Positions 16,600 through 25,710 of a stretch of DNA of 64,000 nucleotides are shown piece after piece. The stretch lies in contig JAZPZI010000020.1 in the NCBI GenBank assembly GCA_045544615.1, forward strand, positions 1 through 64,000, in the 5' to 3' direction. Origin of the DNA: CAKSFT01 sp045544615. Lineage in GTDB: Bacteria; Bacillota; Clostridia; UBA1381. Every line of letters starts with the position of its first letter. The stretch's first letter is position 1. The translations under genes were made by a program, and so were the position numbers. The notes below the pieces were generated by a model that saw only the letters and a program-made list of their open reading frames with translations, did no database searches and had not been told where the DNA came from.

Positions 16600-17469
16600 C
16601 TATTTTATGATTTTTCCCATAATGCTTCTTCCAACTGCTGTCATCATTTTTGCAGCACTCATTAAGAGTTCGTTGGGCAGAGGATTAAAAAAGTTATCCG
16701 CTTCATAGGTAAAATCCCCGTCAAAACCAATTTCTTTGAGTGCAATGGCGATTGCATCCCAGTCGCCCAATCCACCATAATATGGTATGGTGTGCAGGTC
16801 TCTTTTTCCGTCAACATCATGGATATGCAATGCCTTCAAGTGTTTTTTACCAAGCACATTTATAAACTCACAAGGGTCCTCACCCACAAGCATAGCGTGA
16901 CCGGTATCAAGACAGCCTACGAACCATTCGCTTCCGAGCGACTCGATATAGCGCAACAAATCCTCAGGAGTTGAGCATACCGAATGGGTAAATACCATCT
17001 CATCGCCAATCTTTTTTCTTCCCCACATATTCTCAATCGCAATCCTCACACCGTATTCTTCGCAGCAGGGCTCAAATTGCGAAAAATATTCCATATTCAT
17101 ATCAAAAAGCTTTTCTGACACATCACCCGGCTCATTTGCATAGTTTTCTATCGGGTGCACAACAATGTCACCTATCCCCAGAAGTGATGCATTCTTTATA
17201 GATTGTCTGACATATCCCGAGAGCTTTTCAATCTCCGAAAAGTCGTGCATCTCCCAGAACGGTGCGTGTGCCTGATTAAATACTATTCCCTTATCTTCTG
17301 CAAATTTACGAAGTTCTGTAAACAATGCAGGATTTCCGTCGGGTGCATAGTATTTTTCTTCAAAGAAGGAAAAATCAATAGCATCAAAGCCTGCTTCTTT
17401 TGCAAGAACCACTGCATCCTCAAGGCTCATTCGCCTCATCAGTGTGCTGAAAGATGTTGAAAGTTTCAT
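16600..17469 (-). CDS. Sugar phosphate isomerase/epimerase-type TIM-barrel protein
   Basis: 289 residues of the AP-endonuclease-2/xylose-isomerase-like barrel. Metal-ligand positions characteristic of the fold are visible: Glu in IAIENMWG, Asp-x2-His in CLDTGHA, the LHIHDVDGK block and a late Glu in FTYEADNF. The family covers ketose epimerases, inosose dehydratases and endonuclease IV. Length and motifs favour a sugar enzyme, but the substrate is not readable. It is downstream of and cotranscribed with the permease at 17478 (8-bp gap). Confidence 0.8.
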   Translation of the reverse strand: MKLSTSFSTLMRRMSLEDAVVLAKEAGFDAIDFSFFEEKYYAPDGNPALFTELRKFAEDKGIVFNQAHAPFWEMHDFSEIEKLSGYVRQSIKNASLLGIGDIVVHPIENYANEPGDVSEKLFDMNMEYFSQFEPCCEEYGVRIAIENMWGRKKIGDEMVFTHSVCSTPEDLLRYIESLGSEWFVGCLDTGHAMLVGEDPCEFINVLGKKHLKALHIHDVDGKRDLHTIPYYGGLGDWDAIAIALKEIGFDGDFTYEADNFFNPLPNELLMSAAKMMTAVGRSIMGKIIK

Positions 17470-17477
17470 TTTATCAC

Positions 17478-18569
17478 CTACTTTAATATAATCATAGCCG
17501 CCGTCAGAACAATTACAAACCCGAAATTCGCCGCCGAGAAAAGTCCGATATACTGCATCGTCTTCCCCGGATTATGCTTTATGTATTCCCTGAATGTGAT
17601 AAGACTTGCAAGCGATGCAATAAGCGTTCCTGCACCGCCGATATTTACACCCAGGAGCAGGTCGTGATAGTTTTGGGTAAACTGCGAAAGCAAAATCGCC
17701 GATGGAACATTGCTTATAACCTGACAGGAGAGAACACTCACAATCAGGGTGTTTTTTTCCAAAAGCCACGAGAAAAACTCCCGTACCGCATCAATCCTTG
17801 CCATATTCCCCGAGAATATGAAGAAGAACACAAAAGTCAGAAGTAGCGGATAGTCAACCTGTTTTAATGCCTTTTTGTCCAGGAAGAAAATCGCAACCGG
17901 TATTATTATAAGTCCGAGCTGATACGGAATACTCCTGAAAACTATCGTTATTGCAAGCACAAAAAGCAGAAGATATGCGGTTGTACGCCAACCCGAGAGC
18001 CTTACCCTCTCCCCTGCAATCTCCAGAGGCTCGGATTTTACGAACAGGCAACATAGGGTTATAATCAATATCGAGAGTATAAAAGGCGGTGCCATAATCG
18101 CCATAAATTCACCCGTCGGGATATTGAATTTCGTGTAGAGATACAGGTTTTGCGGATTCCCGAACGGTGTTAGCATCCCACCGAGATTTGCCGCCAGGTT
18201 CTGCATCACAAAGGTAAACGCCATGTACTTTTCCTTACAGGTGGTCGCCAAAACAAAGTACCCAAGCGGCAAAAACGTCAGAAGTGCCATATCGTTTGCA
18301 ATCAGCATCGAGCCGATAAAGGTTATATAGACAAGTGCTAAAATGCACATTCTTGTGGTTTTAAAATATTCGACTATTTTTCGTGCAAGGATGTAGAAAA
18401 AATTGATGTTTTTGAGGGCACAAACAACCGCTAAAACGCAAAAAAGACAGGTTAGCGTTTTAAAATCAAAATATCCTGCATACTCCCCGTCCGGCGGTAC
18501 AAAAAAGCTGGTTATGAGTGCTGCTGACAATGCAATCACCATTACCGCATTCTTCTTTATAAATGACAT
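17478..18569 (-). CDS. SLC13/ArsB-type (ion transporter superfamily) permease
   Basis: 363 residues with about ten membrane segments. Two pseudo-repeats each carry an N-P motif region: NDMALLTFLPL followed by NLGGMLTPFGNPQN, and SNVPSAILL followed by NIGGAGTLIASLAS. These are the substrate-binding re-entrant loops of the ArsB/NhaD/CitMHS/SLC13 group, which moves anions such as citrate, sulfate or arsenite, or exchanges Na+. Specificity cannot be assigned. At 363 residues it is somewhat short for the group (usually ~400-450). Confidence 0.8.
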   Translation of the reverse strand: MSFIKKNAVMVIALSAALITSFFVPPDGEYAGYFDFKTLTCLFCVLAVVCALKNINFFYILARKIVEYFKTTRMCILALVYITFIGSMLIANDMALLTFLPLGYFVLATTCKEKYMAFTFVMQNLAANLGGMLTPFGNPQNLYLYTKFNIPTGEFMAIMAPPFILSILIITLCCLFVKSEPLEIAGERVRLSGWRTTAYLLLFVLAITIVFRSIPYQLGLIIIPVAIFFLDKKALKQVDYPLLLTFVFFFIFSGNMARIDAVREFFSWLLEKNTLIVSVLSCQVISNVPSAILLSQFTQNYHDLLLGVNIGGAGTLIASLASLITFREYIKHNPGKTMQYIGLFSAANFGFVIVLTAAMIILK

Positions 18570-18599
18570 ATTATCCCCTCGTTCTTTTAACCTTTAAAT

Positions 18600-18628
18600 A
18601 TTATATCAAGCTTTAATGCCAAAGTCAA
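18600..18628 (-). promoter_or_regulatory. Promoter of the permease-isomerase operon
   Basis: Reverse strand: TTGACT (18628-18623), 17 bp, TATAAT (18605-18600). Confidence 0.7.
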
Positions 18629-18701
18629 CCGACAAACCGCCCTAATCGGCAAATATCGGGACTATTTTTTCAAAAAAACACATATTTTTTCAAAAAAAGT
18701 A

Positions 18702-18730
18702 TTGACAAGGGTAGCTATTTTTGGTACAAT
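18702..18730 (+). promoter_or_regulatory. Promoter of the ylxM-ffh operon
   Basis: TTGACA (18702-18707), 17 bp, TACAAT (18725-18730). The leader then forms TTGTAAAG/CTTTACAA (18739-18762) just before the GGGAGG ribosome binding site. Confidence 0.75.
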
Positions 18731-18781
18731 AGACTTCGTTGTAAAGGCAAATAACTTTACAAGGGTGGGAGGTTAATAAAA

Positions 18782-19105
18782 ATGAGCAAGGATTTATCAA
18801 TAAATATGCTTATGGATTTTTATTCCGAACTTCTTACCGAGAAGCAGCGTGAGGCGTTGGAATTATATTATAATGACGACTTTTCACTTGCAGAAATTGC
18901 ACAGCATATGGATATTTCACGCCAGGGCGTCAGAGATTTTATCAAGCGTGGCGAAAAACAGCTTTTTGAGTTTGAATCCGCACTTAACCTCGTCGCTCGC
19001 TTTGATAACATCCAGAAGGAAGTCGCAAAAATTGAAAAGCTGATTTCTAAAAAGGATTACGACAAGCTTTTGGCACAGCTTGATAAAATAAAAGAATACT
19101 TATAA
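18782..19105 (+). CDS. ylxM: YlxM/p13 HTH protein associated with SRP
   Basis: 107 residues of UPF0122: YSELLTEKQREALELYYND, then a sigma-factor-like HTH (SLAEIAQHMDISRQGVRDFI), then a C-terminal coiled-coil. The family gene nearly always precedes ffh, as here (19-bp gap), and the protein associates with the signal recognition particle in Gram-positives. Confidence 0.93.
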   Translation: MSKDLSINMLMDFYSELLTEKQREALELYYNDDFSLAEIAQHMDISRQGVRDFIKRGEKQLFEFESALNLVARFDNIQKEVAKIEKLISKKDYDKLLAQLDKIKEYL

Positions 19106-19124
19106 AAGAGGTGAGCAGGAAACT

Positions 19125-20477
19125 ATGGCATTTGAAAATCTCGGCGACAAACTCCAGGGCGTATTCAAACGCTTAAGAGGACAGGGAAAGCTCACAGAAA
19201 AGGATATAAAAGAGGCAATGCGAGAAGTTAAGCTTGCTCTTTTAGAAGCCGACGTTAACTTCAAGGTTGTAAAGAACTTCGTATCAACCGTCTCGGAAAA
19301 AGCTCTCGGTTCTGAGATTTTAGAATCTCTTACTCCGTCACAACAGCTGATAAAAATCGTTCGTGACGAGCTCGTGAGCTTAATGGGCAACGAAAACGAA
19401 AGACTCGAATACTCAAAAACCCCACCGACCGTTTACATGATGTGCGGTCTGCAGGGTGCAGGTAAAACAACCGCAACAGGCAAGCTTGCACTTAATTTGA
19501 GAAAGACACAAGGCAAGCGACCGCTTATGGTTGCCTGCGACGTCTACCGACCTGCTGCTATCAAGCAGTTGCAGGTTCTGGGTTCACAGATTGATGTCCC
19601 GGTATTTGCAATCGAGGGCGAGCAGAACCCGGTAAAGATTGCAAAAGCGGCAATCGACCACGCAAAACAGCACGGAAACGATCCGGTTATCATAGATACC
19701 GCAGGTCGTTTGCATATAGATGAAGTCTTAATGGAGGAACTCCAGCAAATAAAGAGAGAGACCTCCCCTTCCGAAATCCTTTTGGTTGTTGATGCAATGA
19801 CCGGTCAGGATGCGGTAAATGTTGCAGAGCACTTCAACTCACAGCTTGATATCACCGGCGTAATCTTGTCAAAGCTCGACGGCGATACCAGAGGCGGTGC
19901 CGCAATATCGGTTAAGGCTATCACAGGAAAACCAATCAAATTCTCATCAATCGGCGAAAAGTTGTCCGACTGGGAGCCGTTCTATCCGGACAGAATGGCA
20001 AGCAGAATCCTCGGCATGGGCGATGTGATGACACTGATCGACAAGGCACAGGAAGCCTTTGACGAAAAGGAAGCGGCAGAGCTTGAGGCAAAAATCAAGA
20101 AACAGACCTTTGACCTTGAAGATTTTCTGGCACAGCTACAGCAAATCAAAAAGATGGGTCCGCTCTCACAGCTTGTCGGAATGATACCGGGTGTTGACAA
20201 AAAAATGCTCGACTCGGTTGATATGGAAGACGGCGAGCGTAAGATGCGAAGAACAGAGGCAATCATCCGTTCAATGACTCCCGAAGAACGCCAGAAACCG
20301 CAGATAATCGCCGCAAGCAGAAAGATAAGAATTGCAAAAGGCAGCGGAACAAGGGTTCAGGATGTAAATGCACTCCTGAAACAGTTTGATCAGATGAAGC
20401 AGATGATGAAACAGATGTCAAGTCCACGTCAGCAGAAGCTTATGAGGCGTATGCAGAAGCTCGGCGGCAAAAGATAA
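19125..20477 (+). CDS. ffh: Signal recognition particle protein Ffh
   Basis: 450 residues. N domain; G domain with P-loop GLQGAGKTTATGK near residue 105, DTAGR and SKLDGDTRGGAA; and a Met-rich M domain near the C-terminus (QMKQMMKQM). It binds signal peptides and SRP RNA and docks with FtsY for cotranslational membrane targeting. Standard length, second in the ylxM operon. Confidence 0.97.
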   Translation: MAFENLGDKLQGVFKRLRGQGKLTEKDIKEAMREVKLALLEADVNFKVVKNFVSTVSEKALGSEILESLTPSQQLIKIVRDELVSLMGNENERLEYSKTPPTVYMMCGLQGAGKTTATGKLALNLRKTQGKRPLMVACDVYRPAAIKQLQVLGSQIDVPVFAIEGEQNPVKIAKAAIDHAKQHGNDPVIIDTAGRLHIDEVLMEELQQIKRETSPSEILLVVDAMTGQDAVNVAEHFNSQLDITGVILSKLDGDTRGGAAISVKAITGKPIKFSSIGEKLSDWEPFYPDRMASRILGMGDVMTLIDKAQEAFDEKEAAELEAKIKKQTFDLEDFLAQLQQIKKMGPLSQLVGMIPGVDKKMLDSVDMEDGERKMRRTEAIIRSMTPEERQKPQIIAASRKIRIAKGSGTRVQDVNALLKQFDQMKQMMKQMSSPRQQKLMRRMQKLGGKR

Positions 20478-20547
20478 GATATTGAGGCTTATAAGTTAAG
20501 CTTTACAATATAAATAAACATATAAAATTTTATGGAGGTAAGAAAAA

Positions 20548-20790
20548 ATGGCAGTAAAGATCAGATTAAAGAGAATGGGTGCAAAGAAGGCTCCTTTTTA
20601 TAGAGTTGTAGTTGCAGATTCAAGATACCCAAGAGACGGCAGATTCATCGAAGAAATCGGCACATATAACCCATTGACAGATCCTGCAACAGTAAAGATT
20701 GACGCTGACCTTGCAAAGAAGTGGATCGGCAACGGCGCTCAGCCAACAGATACTGTTAAAGCTCTTCTTAAGAAGCAGGGCATCATCTAA
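20548..20790 (+). CDS. rpsP: Ribosomal protein S16
   Basis: 80 residues beginning VKIRLKRMGAKKAPFYRVVV, the S16 signature, with SRYPRDGRFIEEIGTYNP. It stabilises the 30S body. The GGAGG ribosome binding site is clear. It is followed at 14 bp by khpA, the usual order. Confidence 0.97.
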   Translation: MAVKIRLKRMGAKKAPFYRVVVADSRYPRDGRFIEEIGTYNPLTDPATVKIDADLAKKWIGNGAQPTDTVKALLKKQGII

Positions 20791-20804
20791 GGAGGTCTAT
20801 AACC

Positions 20805-21032
20805 GTGAAAGAGGTTTTGGAATTTATAGCCAAGTCATTGGTTGAACACCCCGATGAAGTCAACATTACAGAAATCGAAAACGGTGATTCTACAACCCTT
20901 GAACTCAGAGTTGCCGACGGTGACATGGGTAAAGTAATTGGAAAGCAAGGAAGAATTGCCAAAGCCATCCGCACAGTCGTAAAAGCGGCAGCAAGCCGTG
21001 AAGACAAGCGTGTTTCGGTTGAAATTATGTAA
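20805..21032 (+). CDS. khpA: KhpA KH-domain RNA-binding protein
   Basis: 75 residues from GTG 20805 behind AAGGAGGT. A single KH domain with the GxxG loop in VIGKQGRIAKAIRTVV. In Firmicutes it pairs with KhpB/Jag (also in this window at 47093) to bind RNA and influence cell division and elongation. Confidence 0.93.
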   Translation: MKEVLEFIAKSLVEHPDEVNITEIENGDSTTLELRVADGDMGKVIGKQGRIAKAIRTVVKAAASREDKRVSVEIM

Positions 21033-21036
21033 TAAC

Positions 21037-21068
21037 AAAAATCGTGGTAGCTCCTACCACGATTTTTC
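21037..21068 (+). terminator. Terminator-like hairpin inside the ffh-trmD operon
   Basis: AAAATCGTGGTAG/CTACCACGATTTT with a 3-nt loop and T-run, between khpA and rimM. It looks like a full intrinsic terminator and would set a lower level for rimM-trmD unless partly read through. Confidence 0.75.
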
Positions 21069-21093
21069 GCTTTTAAACGAGAAAGGATAATCT

Positions 21094-21603
21094 ATGGAAT
21101 TGCTTGAAGTTGGAAAAATCGTAAATACTCACGGACTAAAGGGCGAGGTCAAGGTCGTTCCCTGGACCGATTCACCTGATGTTTTCGAAGACCTTGAGTA
21201 TGTTATTATAAAATCCCGTCGTGGCGATATGACCTTAAACATCACAGGCATCAAATACCAGAAAAATAATGTAATCCTGAGATTCCGTGAACTTGGACGA
21301 ATCGAGGACGCAGAACCGCTCAAAAACTCGGTACTCTTTGCTCCCCGTGATATGCTCGGCGAGCTCCCCGAGGGCGTTTATTATATCGCTGACCTGATCG
21401 GCCTTCCGGTATATGACGAGTCGGATGCATTGCTCGGCAAAATCTCGGATGTGTTCTCAACAGGTGCAAACGATGTATATGCCGTGTCCCGTGAAGGCAA
21501 AAAAGACCTTCTTCTGCCGGTAATTGAGAGCGTTATTCTGAATGTGGATTTGTCTGCAAAGAAAGTAACCGCAAGGGTTATGGAAGGACTTGATGACCTA
21601 TGA
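21094..21603 (+). CDS. rimM: Ribosome maturation factor RimM
   Basis: 169 residues. An N-terminal RimM barrel (VGKIVNTHGLKGEVKV) and a C-terminal PRC-barrel (DLIGLPVYDE, then GANDVYAV and LLLPVIESVIL). It assists 30S maturation through S19. Its stop overlaps the trmD start, giving coupled translation. Confidence 0.95.
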   Translation: MELLEVGKIVNTHGLKGEVKVVPWTDSPDVFEDLEYVIIKSRRGDMTLNITGIKYQKNNVILRFRELGRIEDAEPLKNSVLFAPRDMLGELPEGVYYIADLIGLPVYDESDALLGKISDVFSTGANDVYAVSREGKKDLLLPVIESVILNVDLSAKKVTARVMEGLDDL

Positions 21604-22340
21604 TGAGATTTGATGTTTTAACCCTTTTCCCCGATATGTTCCGTGCCGTTTTGGGCGACAGTATCATAAACCGGGCAAAGGAAAACGGACTGATTGAGCT
21701 GAATTTTATAGATATCCGTGACTTTACAAAAAACAAGCACAGAAAAGTAGACGACTATCCATATAGCGGTGGAGGCGGAATGCTTATGATGCCGCAACCG
21801 GTATATGATGCCTATATGAGCATAGCAGACGGTCTCGACTATAAGCCATATACAATATATATGTCCCCACAAGGAAAGGTTTTTGACCAGGCAACTGCTA
21901 AAACCCTCACAGAACACAATCACATTGTTCTTTTGTGCGGACATTACGAAGGTATCGACCAACGAGTGCTTGATATGATAGTCGATGCTGAAATTTCGAT
22001 TGGCGACTTTGTCCTGACCGGTGGCGAAATCCCTGCAATGGCGGTAATTGATGCGGTAAGCCGTATGATTCCGGGAGTGTTGGCAAACGAGACTTCATAC
22101 TCGGATGAGAGCCATTTTTCAGGGCTTCTGGAACATCCGCAATACACTCGCCCTGAAGAATTTATGGGCGTAAAAATCCCAGATGTATTACTCTCGGGTC
22201 ACCATGCCAATATAAATAAATGGAAGCGGGAGCAGGCTTTGAAAAACACATATCTGAAAAGACCGGATATGTTAGAGTCGGCAGAGCTTTCCAAATCAGA
22301 TATTGAATACATCGAAGAACTAAAGAGGGACACTAAATAA
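21600..22340 (+). CDS. trmD: tRNA (guanine-37-N1)-methyltransferase
   Basis: 246 residues: FDVLTLFPDMF start, YPYSGGGGMLM, and the SPOUT trefoil-knot segments LLCGHYEGIDQRV and EISIGDFVLTGGE. It methylates G37 to prevent frameshifting. The start ATG 21600 overlaps the rimM stop (ATGA). The rplS gene that usually follows is absent; the operon ends here in a terminator. Confidence 0.96.
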   Translation: MMRFDVLTLFPDMFRAVLGDSIINRAKENGLIELNFIDIRDFTKNKHRKVDDYPYSGGGGMLMMPQPVYDAYMSIADGLDYKPYTIYMSPQGKVFDQATAKTLTEHNHIVLLCGHYEGIDQRVLDMIVDAEISIGDFVLTGGEIPAMAVIDAVSRMIPGVLANETSYSDESHFSGLLEHPQYTRPEEFMGVKIPDVLLSGHHANINKWKREQALKNTYLKRPDMLESAELSKSDIEYIEELKRDTK

Positions 22341-22358
22341 TTTAGTGTCCCTCTTTTA
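22322..22358. terminator. Bidirectional terminator overlapping trmD and helicase 3' ends
   Basis: A 16-bp perfect stem starting AAAGAGGGACACTAAA, with a 3-nt loop made by the trmD stop codon; the right arm includes the end of the reverse-strand gene. Confidence 0.85.
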
Positions 22359-25300
22359 TTTAAGCATTGCAAGAATTTCTTCTTTTGTGATACCCGAAAG
22401 CAGTCGTGAATTTTCCCGTATCACATCATCTGCTAAAGCCCTTTTCTGTTCCTGAAGCTTTATAATCTGTTCCTCAATCGTTCCCTTGGTTGCAAGCTTT
22501 ATCACCTGAACACGGGATTTCTGACCTATTCGGTGAGCTCTGTCGGTTGCCTGGTCCATAACCGCCGGATTCCACCACGGGTCGTAGTGGATTACGGTAT
22601 CTGCACCAACAAGGTTCAGACCGGTTCCGCCTGCCTTTAGCGAAATCAGGAATACATCCCTTTCTCCCTTGTTGAATCTGTTTACAAGCTCAACCCTTTC
22701 CTCCGCATGAGTCTGCCCGTCGAGGTAGAAATATGAAACTCCCATACCATCCAGTCTTTCCCTGATAATCGAAAGCATAGATGTGAACTGCGAGAAGACC
22801 AAGATTCTGTGCCCTTCGGAGATTGACGAGCTTATCAGCTCCTCAAAAAGCTGAAGCTTTCCTGACTCGTCTTTATATGAAGAATCAAAGAGCCTTGGGT
22901 GACAACAAATCTGCCTTAGTCGCATCAGGAGGCTGAGGATTTTCATCTGATTTTCCTCGCCCACCTCACTCATATATGAAACTTCATTCCGGGCAACCTT
23001 CAGATATGCCTCATACATCTTTTTCTGCTCGGTCTCAAGCCCTGCATAGACCGTGTTTTCAATCTTTTCGGGCAACTCCTTCAATACATCCTTCTTCATT
23101 CTTCTCAGGATAAACGGCTGAATTTTATTCCGAAGCTCGGAAATCGTACCCGAGTCCTCCGACTTCATGATTTTATTCTGGAACCTTGCTAAAAAATCCT
23201 TTTGTGAATAGAGATATCCCTTCATCACAAAATCAAAGATTGACCAGAGCTCGGATAGAGAGTTCTCAATCGGCGTACCGCTCAGAGCAAAATATCCGCC
23301 CGCCTTTATCTTTTTTACGCTCTTTGAGTTCATCGTTGACGGATTTTTTATATACTGCGCTTCATCAATGAAAAGATACGAGAACTCACGCTTTTTGTAT
23401 AGCTCCATATCACGACGCATTAGCGGATAGGATGTGATTATGAAATCGACATCGGTCGCCTCATCCAATAACCTTATCCTCTCCTCTTTTGTGCCCTCAA
23501 TAATCACACTCGTTGCATCGGGTGCAAACTTTGCAATTTCGCTCTGCCAGTTATAGGTAAGACTGCTTGGTGCGACAACTAGTGCCGGTAATTCCCGCTT
23601 TGTGCTCATAACAAATGCTATGACCTGCAGGGTTTTTCCAAGACCCATCTCGTCTGCAAGGATACCGCCAAAGCTGTAGCGTGATAACTGATAAAGCCAT
23701 CTGACACCATCTCGCTGGTAGCCTCTCAAAACCTTGTCGATATGCTCGGGGATTTCGGGTTTTAAGCTTTCAAGCTCATTCACAAACTCGTCAAAGCTCT
23801 CCTCGCCCTGAATCAAAGCTTTCTTTTTCAGTTCTGCAAGATAGAAGACATTGTTGCCCGATACCTGCTTTTTACCTCTGCTGATATCCTCTTTGGTAAA
23901 CCCAAGCGTATGCAAAAGTCCTATCGATGAAAATGTATCTATCCCCGGTGCAAAAAAGGAACCGTCCTGCTTTCTGAAAAATGTTTTGTTGTCCTTTATT
24001 GATTCCAGGATTCCATAAACCTCCTCTGCCGAAAGCGTGCTTTCAAACCCAACCTCAAGCAGATTTATATCCTTTTCATATCCTACACTCACCTTGATTG
24101 GCAAATCCTCCAAAACCTCGATCGGTTCGGGATATGTTACTGTGGCAAAAGTCTTTAGTGTCCCTAATTTGTTGTTTAAGAAGTCGAAAATAACCTCGTC
24201 ATCCAGCGACACAAACCTGTCCCCCACCATCTCGAAACCGTCAAAGAACCCTTTGATTTCAGCTTCTTTTCGCTGATTTCTTACAAGAATCTTATCACTT
24301 TCGGCATTCTCTCCGGCAAGCTTTAAGCAAATCGTACCGTAGTGTACCAACGGAATAGCCGAGAGGCCGTTTTTATGGTTTTGTATCAAAACCTCAAACT
24401 CGGGCGTAGCATCGACAATAACATCCTCAAACCCGCTCAAAACCACGCCTCTCTTCCCTTTGATTTCAGGCAGGACCTCGGTTACAAACTCAACAGCGTT
24501 GGCCGAGACGAAGTCAATCTGCGTTCTTTTTGCCGTGATTACCGTGTTGTAAATTGGCATAAACCAACTCTGCCACTCAGGCGATGTCCTGTATATGTTC
24601 CCCTCAAACAAAAACCATTCTCCCGATAGAGACAACGCAGTTCCCCGTTCATTTACAATCAAACTGATTCGGTTTGTATCAGCTCCTACATCGACCAGAA
24701 TATCGGGGTCATCCTCAATTATTCTCAAATCAGGGTATGTCACCCCGTCAATTTTATACTCACACTCAAGCCTTGCAAGTATTGGCATAATCCGCAAAAA
24801 AGCACGCTCGCCAATCGGAAAATCACCACGCTCACGGTAGTCACTGCGATTATTTTCCTCCGATTCTATCAAAATACCAATCAGCTCGGCCTCGTCCTTC
24901 CCGAACTCATGCGATGCCATGTCAAGCTTTCGGTGCTTTGACAAAATCGCCTCACCGTCACGCTTTAAACCTCTTATAAAAGCGCCGCTCTCAACCGCCT
25001 CAAGCTGGTCAAGCCCGGCTTTTATCCCAACAAGAAACTTTTTGTCCTTAGTTGAAATATTCAACGAAAAGCTTGCGTTTATTCTCTCTTTATCCGTTCC
25101 AAGCCGACTGTATTCACGGCAGAGCAGTGTTGCGAGCCTGTCATTTTCGTTCTCATAGTCGGAAGCTTGCGAAATGGTATTCTGACAGGTTTTTAACGTC
25201 GCAACAATATGTCTGCAAGCAGAGCCCATCGTCTGATAATACGGACAGGTACAAAAATAATCCCCGACCTCGCCGTCCTTTATCCCGATGCTGATGCTGT

Positions 25301-25454
25301 AGATTTCCTCACCATCGGCAATCGCCTTGACAGTTCCTGCATCCATAGTTTTTATGTGGATTCTTCCCTCACGGAAAAACTCCAAACCACGTTTTTGGAC
25401 GGTATCCGATGCGATTTTTTTAATCATTTCATCCAGAATCTTCACTCTGCTCAC
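22356..25454 (-). CDS. SWIM zinc-finger SNF2-family helicase
   Basis: 1032 residues. An N-terminal SWIM finger at about residues 60-90 (DYFCTCPYY, then ACRHIVATL). A central SNF2-associated region follows. The ATPase has Walker A GGILADEMGLGKT near residue 600, LFIDEAQYIKN and LSGTPIENSLSELW. The C-terminal helicase lobe contains DRAHRIGQ. Such proteins translocate on double-stranded DNA and remodel protein-DNA complexes; their bacterial role is not settled. The gene is monocistronic and convergent with trmD. Confidence 0.93.
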   Translation of the reverse strand: MSRVKILDEMIKKIASDTVQKRGLEFFREGRIHIKTMDAGTVKAIADGEEIYSISIGIKDGEVGDYFCTCPYYQTMGSACRHIVATLKTCQNTISQASDYENENDRLATLLCREYSRLGTDKERINASFSLNISTKDKKFLVGIKAGLDQLEAVESGAFIRGLKRDGEAILSKHRKLDMASHEFGKDEAELIGILIESEENNRSDYRERGDFPIGERAFLRIMPILARLECEYKIDGVTYPDLRIIEDDPDILVDVGADTNRISLIVNERGTALSLSGEWFLFEGNIYRTSPEWQSWFMPIYNTVITAKRTQIDFVSANAVEFVTEVLPEIKGKRGVVLSGFEDVIVDATPEFEVLIQNHKNGLSAIPLVHYGTICLKLAGENAESDKILVRNQRKEAEIKGFFDGFEMVGDRFVSLDDEVIFDFLNNKLGTLKTFATVTYPEPIEVLEDLPIKVSVGYEKDINLLEVGFESTLSAEEVYGILESIKDNKTFFRKQDGSFFAPGIDTFSSIGLLHTLGFTKEDISRGKKQVSGNNVFYLAELKKKALIQGEESFDEFVNELESLKPEIPEHIDKVLRGYQRDGVRWLYQLSRYSFGGILADEMGLGKTLQVIAFVMSTKRELPALVVAPSSLTYNWQSEIAKFAPDATSVIIEGTKEERIRLLDEATDVDFIITSYPLMRRDMELYKKREFSYLFIDEAQYIKNPSTMNSKSVKKIKAGGYFALSGTPIENSLSELWSIFDFVMKGYLYSQKDFLARFQNKIMKSEDSGTISELRNKIQPFILRRMKKDVLKELPEKIENTVYAGLETEQKKMYEAYLKVARNEVSYMSEVGEENQMKILSLLMRLRQICCHPRLFDSSYKDESGKLQLFEELISSSISEGHRILVFSQFTSMLSIIRERLDGMGVSYFYLDGQTHAEERVELVNRFNKGERDVFLISLKAGGTGLNLVGADTVIHYDPWWNPAVMDQATDRAHRIGQKSRVQVIKLATKGTIEEQIIKLQEQKRALADDVIRENSRLLSGITKEEILAMLK

Positions 25455-25524
25455 CTCCTCAATTTCGGTATCTTTCTATTATAACACAGATTTACTTTTA
25501 TTTCAATCTTTTTTTATTTTTTGT

Positions 25525-25577
25525 TTGACATAAAAAACGAGCACCCGAGAGTACTCGTCCAAACCGACTTTTTGCCT
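25525..25577 (-). repeat. Outer copy of a duplicated terminator-containing repeat
   Basis: About 50 bp beginning TTTGACATAAAAAACGAGCA and ending CCGACTTTTTGCC, repeated at 25659-25710. It contains an ACGAG/CTCGT stem with an A-run on its left, so on the reverse strand it reads as a terminator, now slightly decayed. Confidence 0.6.
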
Positions 25578-25658
25578 CTACTCACCTGAATACCAAAAAA
25601 GGAAGGGATATTTTGGCAAATCGGGCTCGTCGGCGTATGTTGATACTCCAGAGCTCGA

Positions 25659-25710
25659 TTTGACAAAAAACGAGCACCCAAAGGTGCTCGTGTTAGACCG
25701 ACTTTTTACG
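25659..25710 (-). terminator. Terminator of the catabolic operon (inner copy of the repeat)
   Basis: ACGAGCACC (25670-25678) pairs with GGTGCTCGT (25683-25691), and on the reverse strand is followed by TTTTTT. It directly follows the DUF4432 gene. Confidence 0.8.
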
